DNA from: Huaxiibacter chinensis
GTDB lineage: Bacteria > Pseudomonadota > Gammaproteobacteria > Enterobacterales > Enterobacteriaceae
Assembly (NCBI RefSeq): GCF_022171985.1
Contig: NZ_JAJVHF010000002.1
Coordinates: 62,001-126,000, forward strand
Reading direction: 5' to 3'
DNA: 64,000 nucleotides
Part shown: in pieces, positions 10,897-19,019 of the stretch
Position numbering within the stretch: the stretch's first letter is position 1
Layout of the letters: each line of letters opens with the position of its first letter
Position numbers and translations under genes: made by a program
The notes under the pieces: generated by a model
Seen by the model: the letters and a program-made list of their open reading frames with translations, nothing else
Told to the model about the DNA's origin: nothing
Database searches by the model: none

Positions 10897-11569
10897 ACTC
10901 CCCGCTGAGGGCTTCAAACTCTTCGCACCCTGTATCAAACCCTTCTGTACAGCTCAGGTTTAACCAGTAAAGGGCTTTCTGTTTGTTAGGGGTAATAAAG
11001 CCTTTTTCGCCCTGCAGGAACACCATGCCTGCCCAGTATTCCGCGTAACCGGTGCGCGAAATGTCAGAGCTGCGTTTAAGCCACGACTCGGCTTTGGCAT
11101 CGTCCTGCACAACCTCCACGCCGTTAGCGTAGATCAGCCCCAGCAGCATCTGGGCATCCACCGCCGAATCAGTATCGCTGTCACCCGTGGCATTTTGTAG
11201 CAGCTCAATAGCGCGAGGATAATCCGTCTTCCCGGCCTGGGTATTAACCAGCAGACGGGCCAGCATGATGGCGCCACGTTTGCTCCCGGCGATGGTCGCC
11301 TGCTGCGCCAGCGTTTTGGCCTGCGGGTAGTCAGCCTGCTTGAAATGAATTTGTGACAGCAGCGCCATGGCATCGACATCGCCCCCTTTGGCGGCCTTTT
11401 CGGCCCAGAAACTGGCCTTTGCGTCATCGCCTGAACTGAACCAGGTATCGGCCAGATAATACTGCGCACGCGCGTCTCCCGCTTCCGCCTGCTCTTTATA
11501 CTGGCTGCCGATCTCGTCGGCGCGGGCGGAAAGGGTGAACAGGAACAACAGCAAAAAAATGGGTTTCAT
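10895..11569 (-). CDS. yjcO: Sel1-repeat periplasmic protein YjcO
   Basis: Secreted protein of 224 residues with a signal peptide (residues 1-17, ending SARA) and a run of Sel1/TPR-like helical repeats, e.g. AQYYLADTWFSSGDDAKASFWAEKA (about 35-60) and AQMLLGLIYANGV (about 138-150). It matches E. coli YjcO in length, repeats and position between gltP and fdhF. Sel1 repeats act as protein-binding scaffolds; no partner is known. Two cysteines near the C-terminus could form a disulfide. Confidence 0.9.
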   Translation of the reverse strand: MKPIFLLLFLFTLSARADEIGSQYKEQAEAGDARAQYYLADTWFSSGDDAKASFWAEKAAKGGDVDAMALLSQIHFKQADYPQAKTLAQQATIAGSKRGAIMLARLLVNTQAGKTDYPRAIELLQNATGDSDTDSAVDAQMLLGLIYANGVEVVQDDAKAESWLKRSSDISRTGYAEYWAGMVFLQGEKGFITPNKQKALYWLNLSCTEGFDTGCEEFEALSGE

Positions 11570-11686
11570 GGATTTTTATCATTAGGGTACATGGCGCGCA
11601 GTATAATAAAGATAGGTCTGAATGAAAAAGGGTGCGTTAAGACCTCCGCGTCCCGACAAGCCGGGCGGGTTTCCCCGCCCTTGAGC

Positions 11687-11839
11687 TTAACCTGCAATAC
11701 AGGCTAATTTAGCCGCCACCTCCTGATGCTCACTCTTTATTGTTAGCTCGCATAACTTCCCGCGATTAATAAAGGTAAATATCACGATAGTCAGGCAAAT
11801 AATGAGAACAATGCCCAACACTGATTTTAATGGCGTCAT
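11687..11839 (-). CDS. Hok/Gef-family type I toxin, 50 aa
   Basis: Small membrane-depolarising toxin of the Hok family, translated by hand from 11839. It starts MTPLKSVLGIVLIICLTIVI, continues with a membrane helix to about residue 24 and then NRGKLCEL, and ends in VAAKLACIAG. The single membrane helix followed by a basic residue, LCE and a VAA-x-LA segment is the Hok layout. The SD AAGGAG lies 8 bp before the ATG and overlaps the end of a leader ORF. Promoter, leader ORF and a candidate antisense RNA are all present, so the locus looks intact. E. coli K-12 has no hok gene at this position. Confidence 0.85.
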   Translation of the reverse strand: MTPLKSVLGIVLIICLTIVIFTFINRGKLCELTIKSEHQEVAAKLACIAG

Positions 11840-11844
11840 GCCTT

Positions 11845-11958
11845 TTACTCCTTGCGAAAGAAAGAATAAGAGGCTACTCTCAACTTGTTGGTTCGTTGAG
11901 GGCAGCCTCGGGTAAATGAAAATTTCCCGGGGCTTCTTACTTTCTGTCCCTCAATCAT
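11845..11958 (-). CDS. Leader ORF of hok mRNA (Mok-like), 37 aa
   Basis: ATG at 11958 opens a 37-codon frame whose stop TAA lies inside the hok Shine-Dalgarno region (AAG GAG TAA, then ATG five bases later). In hok/sok systems a regulatory frame (mok) is translated first and couples hok translation, while Sok RNA blocks mok. The classical mok overlaps most of hok; this one ends just before it, so the functional match is by position and coupling, not by sequence. Confidence 0.5.
   Translation of the reverse strand: MIEGQKVRSPGKFSFTRGCPQRTNKLRVASYSFFRKE
11887..11945 (+). ncRNA. Candidate Sok-like antisense RNA
   Basis: On the strand opposite the hok leader: TTGCGA (11852-11857), a 17-bp spacer and TACTCT (11875-11880) form a possible sigma-70 promoter. 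About 20 bp downstream is a 9-bp stem (AGCCTCGGG 11904-11912 with CCCGGGGCT 11926-11934), whose A/T-rich inner part can extend it to a GAAA loop, followed by TTCTTACTTTCT. This predicts an RNA of about 55-60 nt complementary to the leader ORF, similar in size and placement to Sok. Ends are inferred. Confidence 0.5.
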
Positions 11959-11992
11959 GCTTAAGACAGAAAGCCTTAAGCACCCGCCGCCA

Positions 11993-12020
11993 ATCTTATC
12001 CCACTGAAATAAAATGCAAA
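11993..12020 (-). promoter_or_regulatory. Probable sigma-70 promoter of hok mRNA
   Basis: Read on the minus strand: TTTGCA, 16-bp spacer, TAAGAT. Transcription would begin about 11986, near GGCGGCGGG, giving a structured 5' leader of roughly 145 nt with a GCTTAAG...CTTAAGC hairpin before the leader ORF. Confidence 0.6.
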
Positions 12021-12111
12021 GATGTAAATGCAGTTGAGCAAAATTACATTATTTTTGCGTAGCGCCTTCCAGAATAAATATTCACAAAGGTTATGTTTTA
12101 AATATAAATAA

Positions 12112-12138
12112 AAAAGGGGTGAATAATTCACCCCTTTT
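12112..12138 (-). terminator. Terminator after fdhF
   Basis: Hairpin AAAAGGGGTGAA-TAA-TTCACCCCTTTT with A/T tracts on both sides, between the fdhF stop and the hok promoter. The T-rich flank on each strand makes it usable in both directions. Confidence 0.85.
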
Positions 12139-12161
12139 ACTTACCATTATTTTACGATTAA

Positions 12162-14309
12162 TTAACCCATTGCGCTTTCACGTAAACGGGCTTTGAGACG
12201 GGTGTATTCATCAATAACGTACTGCTCGGCCTGATGCTGATTTTCAATCGCCTCAACCCGTACGGCGCAATATTTGTACTCGGGGGTTTTGGTAATCGGG
12301 CTCAGGTTTTCTGTCACCAGCTCGTTACAGGCGCCAATCCACCACTGATAGGTCATATACACCGCGCCTTTGTTCGGGCGATCGCTCACCTGCGCGCGGG
12401 TAATGATCCGGCCTTTACGGGAACTGACCCACACCAGCGCTTCGTCCTCAATGCCCAGGCGGGCAGCATCTGCGGTATTGATCTGGGCGTAACCCGGCTC
12501 GTCCGCCAGCGCCGCCAGCGCGGCACAGTTACCGGTCATGGAGCGACAGGAGTAGTGCCCGACTTCACGCACGGTGGAGAGCACCATCGGATACTCATCA
12601 GTGAGCTTATCGATTGGCGCGACCCAGTCGCAGGTGAAGAACTGCGCCAGCCCGTTCGGTGTGTCGAACTTCTCTTTAAAGAGATACGACGTACCCTGAT
12701 CCGCCTCTGACTCATCGCGGCATGGCCACTGGATATACCCCAGCTCACCCATTTTCTCATAGGTAGCCCCGGTGAAATCCGGACACAGATTGCGCAACTC
12801 GTCCCAGATCTCCTGGGTGTTGTTGTAGTGCATCGGATAACCCATGCGGGTGGCGATTTCACTGATGATCTGCCAGTCCGTTTTCAGATCCCACTTTGGC
12901 TCCACCGCCTTAAAGAAGCGCTGGAAGCCGCGGTCTGCCGCCGTGTAGACACCTTCATGCTCGCCCCAGGACGTCGACGGTAAAATCACATCCGCCGCCG
13001 CCGCGGTTTTGGTCATAAAGATATCCTGGACAATCACCAGCTCCAGATCCTCAAAGCCTTTACGCACCGCTGACAGCTCGGCGTCGGTTTGCAGCGGATC
13101 CTCACCCATAATGTAGGCCGCCCGCACTTCACCGTGCGCCGCACGATGCGGCAGCTCGCTGATGCGATACCCGGTGTGTTCCGGCAGGCTTTCCACGCCC
13201 CAGGCTTTGGCGAATTTTTCGCGGTTTTCCGGGAACTTAACGTACTGATATCCTGGATAGGTATCCGGCAGCGCGCCCATATCACACGCGCCCTGTACGT
13301 TATTCTGACCGCGCACCGGATTAACGCCGGCATGCGGTTTGCCCAGATTTCCGGTCAGCATCGCGAGGCTCGTCAGGGAGCGTACGGTTTCGACGCCCTG
13401 ATAGAACTGGGTGACGCCCATGCCCCACAGTATGGCGGCGGATTTCGCTCCGGCGTACAGCCGCGCCGCCTGACGAATTTCCTGGGCACTCACGCCGGTT
13501 ATCGCCTCGACGGACTCTGGCGTATAGCCTTCGACAATTTTCCGGTACTCTTCAAAGCCCTCAGTACGGCTGGCGACAAACGCCTGGTCGTACAGGTTTT
13601 CTTCAATGATGACGTGCCCCATCGCATTGAGCAGCGCGATATTGGAGCCATTTTTCAACGCGATATGCATATCCGCAATGCGCGCCGTTTCGATTTTACG
13701 CGGATCGCAGACGATGATTTTCGCCCCGTTGCGCTTCGCATTGATCACGTGATTCGCCACGATGGGATGCGAATCCGCGGGGTTGTAGCCGAAAATAAAC
13801 ACCAGATCGGTGTTATCTATCTCATTGATCGCGTTACTCATTGCGCCGTTACCGACCGACTGGTGCAGACCTGCAACCGATGGGCCGTGTCAGACGCGAG
13901 CGCAACAGTCGACGTTATTGGTACCAATAACGGCGCGTGCGAATTTTTGCATTACATAGTTGGTTTCATTACCCGTACCGCGTGACGACCCGGTGGTCTG
14001 AATCGCATCCGGGCCATACTTCTGCTTGATGGCGCTCAGGCGGCTGGCAACATAGTCCAGCGCTTCGTCCCAGGAGACGGATTCCAGCTTTCCACCGCGT
14101 TCACGCCGAATCATAGGGGTTTTCAGGCGGGGGGTGAGGATTTGGGTGTCATTGATAAAATCCCAGCCGTAATAGCCTTTCAGGCACAGCGTGCCCTGGT
14201 TGGTTTTACCCTGCGCCGCTTCCGCCCGAACGATTTTGCCGTTATCGACCACCAGGTTGATCTTGCAACCCGAGGCACAATAGGGGCAAACCGTGACGAC
14301 TTTTTTCAT
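12162..14309 (-). CDS. fdhF: Formate dehydrogenase H, selenocysteine-containing
   Basis: Catalytic subunit of the formate hydrogenlyase complex, oxidising formate to CO2 with a molybdenum bis-MGD cofactor and one 4Fe-4S cluster. It has 715 residues, as in E. coli, when the in-frame UGA at 13890-13892 is read as selenocysteine 140. The cluster cysteines are at 8, 11, 15 and 42, and His141 follows the selenocysteine. Start at 14309 gives MKKVVTVCPYC. A SECIS hairpin follows the UGA and a sigma-54 promoter precedes the gene. It must not be split into two ORFs or called a pseudogene. It stands alone between terminator and promoter; the other complex subunits are outside the window. Confidence 0.97.
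13849..13892 (-). promoter_or_regulatory. SECIS element of fdhF
   Basis: Immediately 3' of the UGA the mRNA reads CACGGCCCATCGGTTGCAGG, then a TCTG loop region, then CACCAGTCGGTCGG. The upper stem GGTTGCAGGTCTGCACC carries the bulged U and the GGUCU apex recognised by SelB. It is nearly identical to my memory of the E. coli fdhF element, with a change in the 3' arm (CCAGTCGG). Confidence 0.9.
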
Positions 14310-14348
14310 CGGTCTCGCTCCAGTTAAACAATGCTTTCGCAGCTTGTA

Positions 14349-14364
14349 TGCAGCTTCTATGCCA
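14349..14364 (-). promoter_or_regulatory. Sigma-54 promoter of fdhF
   Basis: On the minus strand TGGCATAGAAGCTGCA has GG and GC exactly 12 bp apart (-24/-12 geometry), about 40 bp upstream of the fdhF start. E. coli fdhF is transcribed by sigma-54 RNA polymerase with FhlA. Confidence 0.85.
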
Positions 14365-14484
14365 TGTTTTGATTGTGGGTATTTCCTGACTTTACGGTGG
14401 ATGCGCAGGCAAAACCCTGACGAAAAACAGACAATCGTCAAAATTGACGTGACGACCGCGCTGCGGATGTGACATCGGTTGAAA

Positions 14485-14497
14485 TTCCGTAACGGAA
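14485..14497. promoter_or_regulatory. Candidate FhlA upstream site
   Basis: Inverted repeat TTCCGTAACGGAA about 120 bp upstream of the sigma-54 promoter, at enhancer distance and resembling the FhlA core TTTCGTACGAAA with extra bases. A second inverted repeat, CGTCAA-AA-TTGACG (14436-14449), lies closer. Which one FhlA uses cannot be told from sequence. Confidence 0.35.
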
Positions 14498-14566
14498 AAA
14501 AGAAATTGGCTGGAGGCGATCGCAGAATGGTTCAGACTTAACATAATCCCCTGACGGACACATGCG

Positions 14567-15298
14567 ATGAAACCAGCGATTCTGGTGATAGATGACGACG
14601 TTGCGGTCTGTGAACTGCTGAAAGATGTGCTTAACGAGCACGTTTTTACCGTGCATGTCTGCCATAACGGTCTGGATGGCCTGGCGCTTGCCCGGCAGGA
14701 GCCAGGCATTGCGCTCGTGCTGTTGGATATGATGTTACCGGATATCAATGGGTTGCAGGTTTTACAGCAGTTGCAAAAACTGCGAGCAGATCTCCCGGTG
14801 ATTATGCTGACCGGGCTGGGCAGCGAGTCTGATGTGGTCGTGGGGCTGGAGATGGGCGCGGATGATTATATCGGCAAACCCTTTAACCCACGCGTGGTGG
14901 TGGCGCGTGTGAAAGCCGTGCTGCGCCGCACTGGTATTCTGGCGGCAGAACCTGCCATGCCGCAGGTTACCGGCGTTTCGTTTAATGGCTGGACCCTGGA
15001 TACTGCCCGCTGTGAACTGAGTGACAGCCAACGTAACGTGGTGCCGCTGACGCAGGGTGAGTATGGGTTGTTGCTGGCACTGGCGCAAAATGCCCGTCGG
15101 GTCCTCAGCCGCGAACAGTTGCTGGAGCTCACGCACAGCGAAAGCGCGGAGGTATTTGATCGCACCATCGACGTATTAATTATGCGGCTGCGACGTAAAA
15201 TCGAAGCCAACCCGCATCAGCCTGCGCTGATAAAAACCATCCGCGGGCTGGGTTACGTCTTTGCTGCTGACGTTTTCCACCATGACAAGGCGGCCTAA
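14567..15298 (+). CDS. OmpR/PhoB-family response regulator
   Basis: Two-component response regulator of 243 residues. The receiver domain (1-120) has acidic residues 9-11, phosphoacceptor Asp54 (in LLDMMLPD), Thr in MLTG and the KPF lysine. A C-terminal winged helix (about 135-235) has the usual RTIDVLIMRLRRKIE recognition segment. No kinase gene is adjacent; the only histidine kinase here is at 21714-23993, on the far side of the sugar operon, and the two are probably partners. The gene converges on the operon and overlaps the kinase gene end by 4 bp. Likely target: the direct repeats at 21591-21620. Confidence 0.9.
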   Translation: MKPAILVIDDDVAVCELLKDVLNEHVFTVHVCHNGLDGLALARQEPGIALVLLDMMLPDINGLQVLQQLQKLRADLPVIMLTGLGSESDVVVGLEMGADDYIGKPFNPRVVVARVKAVLRRTGILAAEPAMPQVTGVSFNGWTLDTARCELSDSQRNVVPLTQGEYGLLLALAQNARRVLSREQLLELTHSESAEVFDRTIDVLIMRLRRKIEANPHQPALIKTIRGLGYVFAADVFHHDKAA

Positions 15299-16299
15299 AC
15301 CCCGTCCTGAAGCGATGCCTGCAACTCTGATAGCGTCTTAGCCCCGTCAATCGCATTCGCGGCGAGCAAACTCGCCCGTGCGCAGGCATGCGCGAGCTGA
15401 ATGCTCGCGGGCAGTGACCATGCCTCGTGGCAACCGTATAAAAACCCTGCGCAAAAGGCATCGCCCGCGCCCACGCTGCCAACAATCTCGTCGGGCGTCA
15501 GAGCCTGCGAGGGGATCCACATGCCGGGTTCATCAGGGGTTTCGCCCCATGCCCCTTCCGGACAGTGAATCACCACTCTTTTTTGCACGCCCGCCGATAA
15601 CAATTGTGAGGCGGCCTCGGCAATGTGCTGCAGGTGAGGCGCGTCCGCTTCATCGCGCATCTCCAGGCCGCTAAACTCCCCGGCTTCCAGCTCATTGATG
15701 ACCAGGTAATCCACATAACGCAGGGCAGGGAGCACCAGCGGCTGATAGCGTGGATCGCCTTTACGGGATACCAGGTCAAGGGAGGTTTCGTACCCCCGAT
15801 CGCGCATTTGCGAAAGCAGACGCGCGCTGCGGGTGCCAAATTCCTCGTCGGGCTGGTCAAGGCTATCGAGCAGCAACAGATACCCTAAATGGAAAATCTT
15901 CATCTCAGGATCAAGTCTGTCAAACGAGGGGAGATCCAGCAGCCGGTTGGCAGCGGGTGAGTGGAAAAAGGTACGCTGTCCGCTGGGATCGGTCATCACC
16001 TGCGACATGGAGGTAGGGGCAGAGCTGGTGCGCTGCACCTGCTGGCGATTCACGTGGTATTGATCGAGCATCGCCATGATGTAATCGCCATCGCTGTCCT
16101 CCCCGATAAGCCCGACCGCCTGTAACGGCAGGCCCGTGTGCATTTTCGCCAGCGTGAGCAGCACGTTTAACGGCGCACCGCCCGTGGCGCGCTCGCTCTG
16201 GATGATTTCGGCCAGCCAGCCACGCTCGGGCCACTGCACGATATGATGCACATGGTCGACCAGCATATTGCCTGCGGCGATCACGCCTCTGCGTTCCAT
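15295..16299 (-). CDS. PfkB-family carbohydrate kinase
   Basis: ATP-dependent sugar kinase of the ribokinase/PfkB family, 334 residues. The N-terminal GGAPLNVLLTLAKM region (about 40-53) and the C-terminal signature GAGDAF with catalytic Asp280 are present. It is the last gene of the operon, translationally coupled to the aldolase gene (TAATG overlap). Context suggests phosphorylation of the ketose made by the lyxose isomerase-like enzyme, or of its phosphate, before aldol cleavage. Whether it acts on C1, C5 or C6 cannot be predicted. Confidence 0.88.
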   Translation of the reverse strand: MERRGVIAAGNMLVDHVHHIVQWPERGWLAEIIQSERATGGAPLNVLLTLAKMHTGLPLQAVGLIGEDSDGDYIMAMLDQYHVNRQQVQRTSSAPTSMSQVMTDPSGQRTFFHSPAANRLLDLPSFDRLDPEMKIFHLGYLLLLDSLDQPDEEFGTRSARLLSQMRDRGYETSLDLVSRKGDPRYQPLVLPALRYVDYLVINELEAGEFSGLEMRDEADAPHLQHIAEAASQLLSAGVQKRVVIHCPEGAWGETPDEPGMWIPSQALTPDEIVGSVGAGDAFCAGFLYGCHEAWSLPASIQLAHACARASLLAANAIDGAKTLSELQASLQDGV

Positions 16300-17159
16300 T
16301 AGATCTGCCCCGCGCTGCCGAATATGCGCATCTGTGCCGAGACGGTATCGGTAATGGCCTCTTCGATCCCGAGCAGGAGTTCAGCTAATTCATCATAAAC
16401 AGGTTGGCGGTGGGTGATGCGCTGTTCAACGGATGCCAGCGCCGCCTGTGACATCCCCGTATAGAAGTTGATTTTATGAATGCCGAGTTCGATGGCGCGG
16501 CGGAAATCATCATCCCCGATCCCCGACCCGCCGTGTAGGACCAGCGGGAGCCCGGTTTGCTGGCGGATGGCGTCCAGACGCGGGAAATCAAGTTTGGGTT
16601 CACCTCTGTATTTGCCGTGCGCATTGCCAATCGCGACCGCCAGTGCGTCAATGCCCGTCTGGTCGACAAAGTCACGCGCCAGGGCCGGGTCGGTGAAAAA
16701 GGCTTCGTCAGCATGGCCGTACAGCGCGCCGCCCTCATCGCCACCCACGGCGCCCAGCTCCGCCTCAACCGAGACGCCAACGGCATGACACATTTTCACC
16801 ACTTCCCGCGTCTGACGAATATTCTCTTCATAGCTCAGCGTCGACCCGTCGAACATCACGGAACTGAATCCTAAGCGCAGCGCCCGCACGACCGCCTCAA
16901 AATGCAGGCCATGATCGAGATTGAGCACCACCGGAATATCGTGACGCGCGGCTTCAAACTTCACGGCTTCCACCAGGGAGTCCAGCGAAAGATACTTAAA
17001 ATGCACTTCCGCGATATTGATGATAAACGGCGAGCGTTCCTGGTGAGCGGCGGCAAATAACGCGCGTAAAAAGTGCGAGTCGAGCACGTTAAATGCTCCA
17101 AGGGCATAGCGGTGCTGGCGGGCATGTTCCAGACCATCAGCGAGAGAGATCAGCGGCAT
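16299..17159 (-). CDS. Class II ketose-phosphate aldolase (GatY/KbaY/Fba type)
   Basis: Zinc-dependent aldolase of 286 residues from the ATG at 17159, which has an AAGGAG SD; longer in-frame starts would run through the upstream isomerase gene. Visible are LDHG with Asp82 and zinc ligand His83, His180 in GNAHGKYRG, and His208 in LHGGSGI. The EAELGAVGG stretch (131-139) is typical of the tagatose/fructose bisphosphate aldolase group. It would release dihydroxyacetone phosphate plus an aldehyde from the kinase product. It lies 10 bp after the isomerase gene. Confidence 0.9.
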   Translation of the reverse strand: MPLISLADGLEHARQHRYALGAFNVLDSHFLRALFAAAHQERSPFIINIAEVHFKYLSLDSLVEAVKFEAARHDIPVVLNLDHGLHFEAVVRALRLGFSSVMFDGSTLSYEENIRQTREVVKMCHAVGVSVEAELGAVGGDEGGALYGHADEAFFTDPALARDFVDQTGIDALAVAIGNAHGKYRGEPKLDFPRLDAIRQQTGLPLVLHGGSGIGDDDFRRAIELGIHKINFYTGMSQAALASVEQRITHRQPVYDELAELLLGIEEAITDTVSAQMRIFGSAGQI

Positions 17160-17169
17160 ATAATGCTCC

Positions 17170-17856
17170 TTACAGGCGAAACAGGCTGTATTCGTTACAC
17201 AGCACCAGGAGGGCGGGCTCGTCTTCTTCGACAGTGTTAAAACGGGGGAGGGGCTGTAAAAAGTGGTTATCGTGCTCGTCATCGTTGACGGACGAGACTT
17301 CCCCCACCAGCACATCGCCAAATCCTCGTTCACCCCAGAAGCTGTGATACAGACCGGGCGTCAGGCAGATGCTTTCCCCTGGTGTGAGGCGCAGCTGGCT
17401 TCCGGGTGCGTGGGTCTGTCGGCAGCCGTCTATCGTGACCGTGACGTCAGTGTTTTCGATCTCTTCACGCACACCGGCATTCCACAGTTCAACGATCAGG
17501 TTTCCGCCGCCGCGGTTAATGATGTCTTCGCGTTTGCGCCAGTGGAAATGCATCGGCGTGACCTGACCGTCGCGGACATGCATGATTTTTTCGGCGTAAC
17601 ATTTTTCATAGGGCACGCCGTTGGGCGAGCCGTTGCGCAGCGTGAAAAGGGTTAATCCCTGGCCGGTAAAATGGTTACCGCCAAACGCGGTGACGTCCCA
17701 GCCAAGTTTGAGATCGTAAACTTCCTGCCATGCGCTCTGGTCAAGCTGCTGCCACTGGATCGGCGTGAAGCTGGCAAACGGCGGGAGATGTACATTGTGC
17801 TTCGAGAAAAACTGCCGGGTATGGCCGAGAATGTCGTTGATTTCGGAGCGTTTCAT
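17170..17856 (-). CDS. D-lyxose isomerase-like cupin sugar isomerase
   Basis: Cytoplasmic cupin-fold aldose-ketose isomerase, 228 residues from the ATG at 17856 (SD AAGGAG). The open frame extends further upstream, but only through palindromic repeats. Metal ligands His103, His105, Glu110 and His171 are in place (MHFHWRKRED and LTPGLYHSFW). The family enzyme from E. coli O157:H7 (Z5688, from memory) converts D-lyxose to D-xylulose and D-mannose to D-fructose. The natural substrate of this pathway remains uncertain. It is followed by aldolase and kinase, preceded by the ABC importer genes. Confidence 0.88.
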   Translation of the reverse strand: MKRSEINDILGHTRQFFSKHNVHLPPFASFTPIQWQQLDQSAWQEVYDLKLGWDVTAFGGNHFTGQGLTLFTLRNGSPNGVPYEKCYAEKIMHVRDGQVTPMHFHWRKREDIINRGGGNLIVELWNAGVREEIENTDVTVTIDGCRQTHAPGSQLRLTPGESICLTPGLYHSFWGERGFGDVLVGEVSSVNDDEHDNHFLQPLPRFNTVEEDEPALLVLCNEYSLFRL

Positions 17857-17873
17857 GTGGACTCCTTGGGTAT

Positions 17874-18040
17874 GGTGCGGGTTGATGCCCTCACCCCAAC
17901 CCTCTCCCAAAGGGAGAGGGGGAAAAAACACTTCACCTGATCCTTTCAACGGGAGAGGGTGAGGTCGCCTTACGCTTATGCAGGGGCAGACATCCTTCCC
18001 TCTCCCTGTGGGAGAGGGCCAGGGTGAGGGCATCAGAGCG
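17874..18040. repeat. Cluster of GC-rich palindromic repeats
   Basis: Three units fill most of the 192-bp spacer between the isomerase gene and the binding-protein gene: 17874-17928 (forward, hairpin CCCTCTCCC-AAA-GGGAGAGGG), a partial at 17941-17965, and 17990-18038 (reverse, CCCTCTCCC-TGT-GGGAGAGGG). They split the operon into transport and catabolic halves, and could attenuate or stabilise the two mRNA parts differently. Confidence 0.85.
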
Positions 18041-18048
18041 CACCCGCG

Positions 18049-18990
18049 TTACTTCACGGTCCATCCCTTATACGTTCCCACGCTCTGCTTATCGATCATC
18101 GTCACCGGGATCAGCACAGGCTCTTTTGGCGCCGGCTTGCCCTGCAGAATGTCGTAGCCGATCTCCACCGCTTTCGCCGCCATCACCTGCGGATCCTGTG
18201 CGGGGGTTGCGACAAACAGGGAGTTCTCACGTTTCAACGCCTCTTCACCGTCTGGCGAACCATCGACGCCAACTATAAAGAATTCATTGCGTTGCGCCTG
18301 TTTCGCGGCCAGATCGGCACCGATCGCCGTGGGATCGTTGATGGCAAATACCCCGTCAATCTTCGGATTGGCGGCCAACAGCGCGGTCATCACCTCCAGG
18401 CCCCCTTCGCGGCTGCCTTTGGCGTTCTGGTTGTAGGACAACACCTTGATATCCGGATGGCGTTTGAATTCTGTCTGGCAACCTTCGACGCGGTTTTGCA
18501 CCGCGGATACCGGCGGTCCGTTGATGATCACCACGTCGCCTTTGCCTTTCAGGCGATCGGTAATGTATTTACAGGCGATCTCGCCGGCCTGGGTGTTATC
18601 AGAAGTGATCGTGGCATCGGCACCTTCGGCCGCAACGTCAACCGCCACCACCACGATCCCCGCCTCTTTCGCCCGTTTTACCGCCGGGCCGATCCCTTTG
18701 GAATCCGCGGCGTTCAGAATGATCATGTCTACTTTTGCGGCAATAAAGTTGTCGATCTGCGCCACCTGCTGGCCCAAATCATAGCCGCTGGACACCAGCG
18801 TCACCTTGACGTTATCCCCCGCCAGTTTGCGTGCTTCCAGCTCGGCGCCTTTGGTGATCTGCACGAAGAACGGGTTAGCCAGATCGCCCACCGTCACGCC
18901 GATGGATTTCAGGTCTTTCGCCTGCACAAACGGCGTTGCGGCAAGCAGTGCGCCAGCACAGAGCGCGGTCACTAACGGCTTTAATCTCAT
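18049..18990 (-). CDS. Sugar ABC transporter, periplasmic binding protein (RbsB type)
   Basis: Periplasmic sugar-binding protein of 313 residues with a signal peptide (1-24, ending FVQA) and the two-lobed periplasmic-binding-protein I fold. It starts IGVTVGDLANPFFVQITKG after processing, a typical ribose-binding-protein opening, and VVGVDGSPDGEEA lies in the second lobe. It delivers sugar to the permease and ATPase encoded upstream. Its sequence is only distantly related to AlsB encoded 10 kb away, so it should bind a different sugar. Confidence 0.9.
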   Translation of the reverse strand: MRLKPLVTALCAGALLAATPFVQAKDLKSIGVTVGDLANPFFVQITKGAELEARKLAGDNVKVTLVSSGYDLGQQVAQIDNFIAAKVDMIILNAADSKGIGPAVKRAKEAGIVVVAVDVAAEGADATITSDNTQAGEIACKYITDRLKGKGDVVIINGPPVSAVQNRVEGCQTEFKRHPDIKVLSYNQNAKGSREGGLEVMTALLAANPKIDGVFAINDPTAIGADLAAKQAQRNEFFIVGVDGSPDGEEALKRENSLFVATPAQDPQVMAAKAVEIGYDILQGKPAPKEPVLIPVTMIDKQSVGTYKGWTVK

Positions 18991-19019
18991 GCGGTATTCC
19001 TCGAAGTAAGATGTTGTTG

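Noticed and set aside
12162..13841. Separate 559-residue formate dehydrogenase fragment and an N-terminal fragment ending at 13890, i.e. a broken fdhF
   Set aside because: The single UGA is at the selenocysteine position and is followed by a SECIS hairpin; the joined length equals the E. coli protein.
13089..13985. 298-residue plus-strand frame
   Set aside because: Lies entirely opposite fdhF, which is certain; no recognisable protein.
17857..18033. N-terminal extension of the lyxose isomerase-like protein
   Set aside because: It is translated palindromic repeat; the ATG at 17856 has a strong SD and matches the family start.
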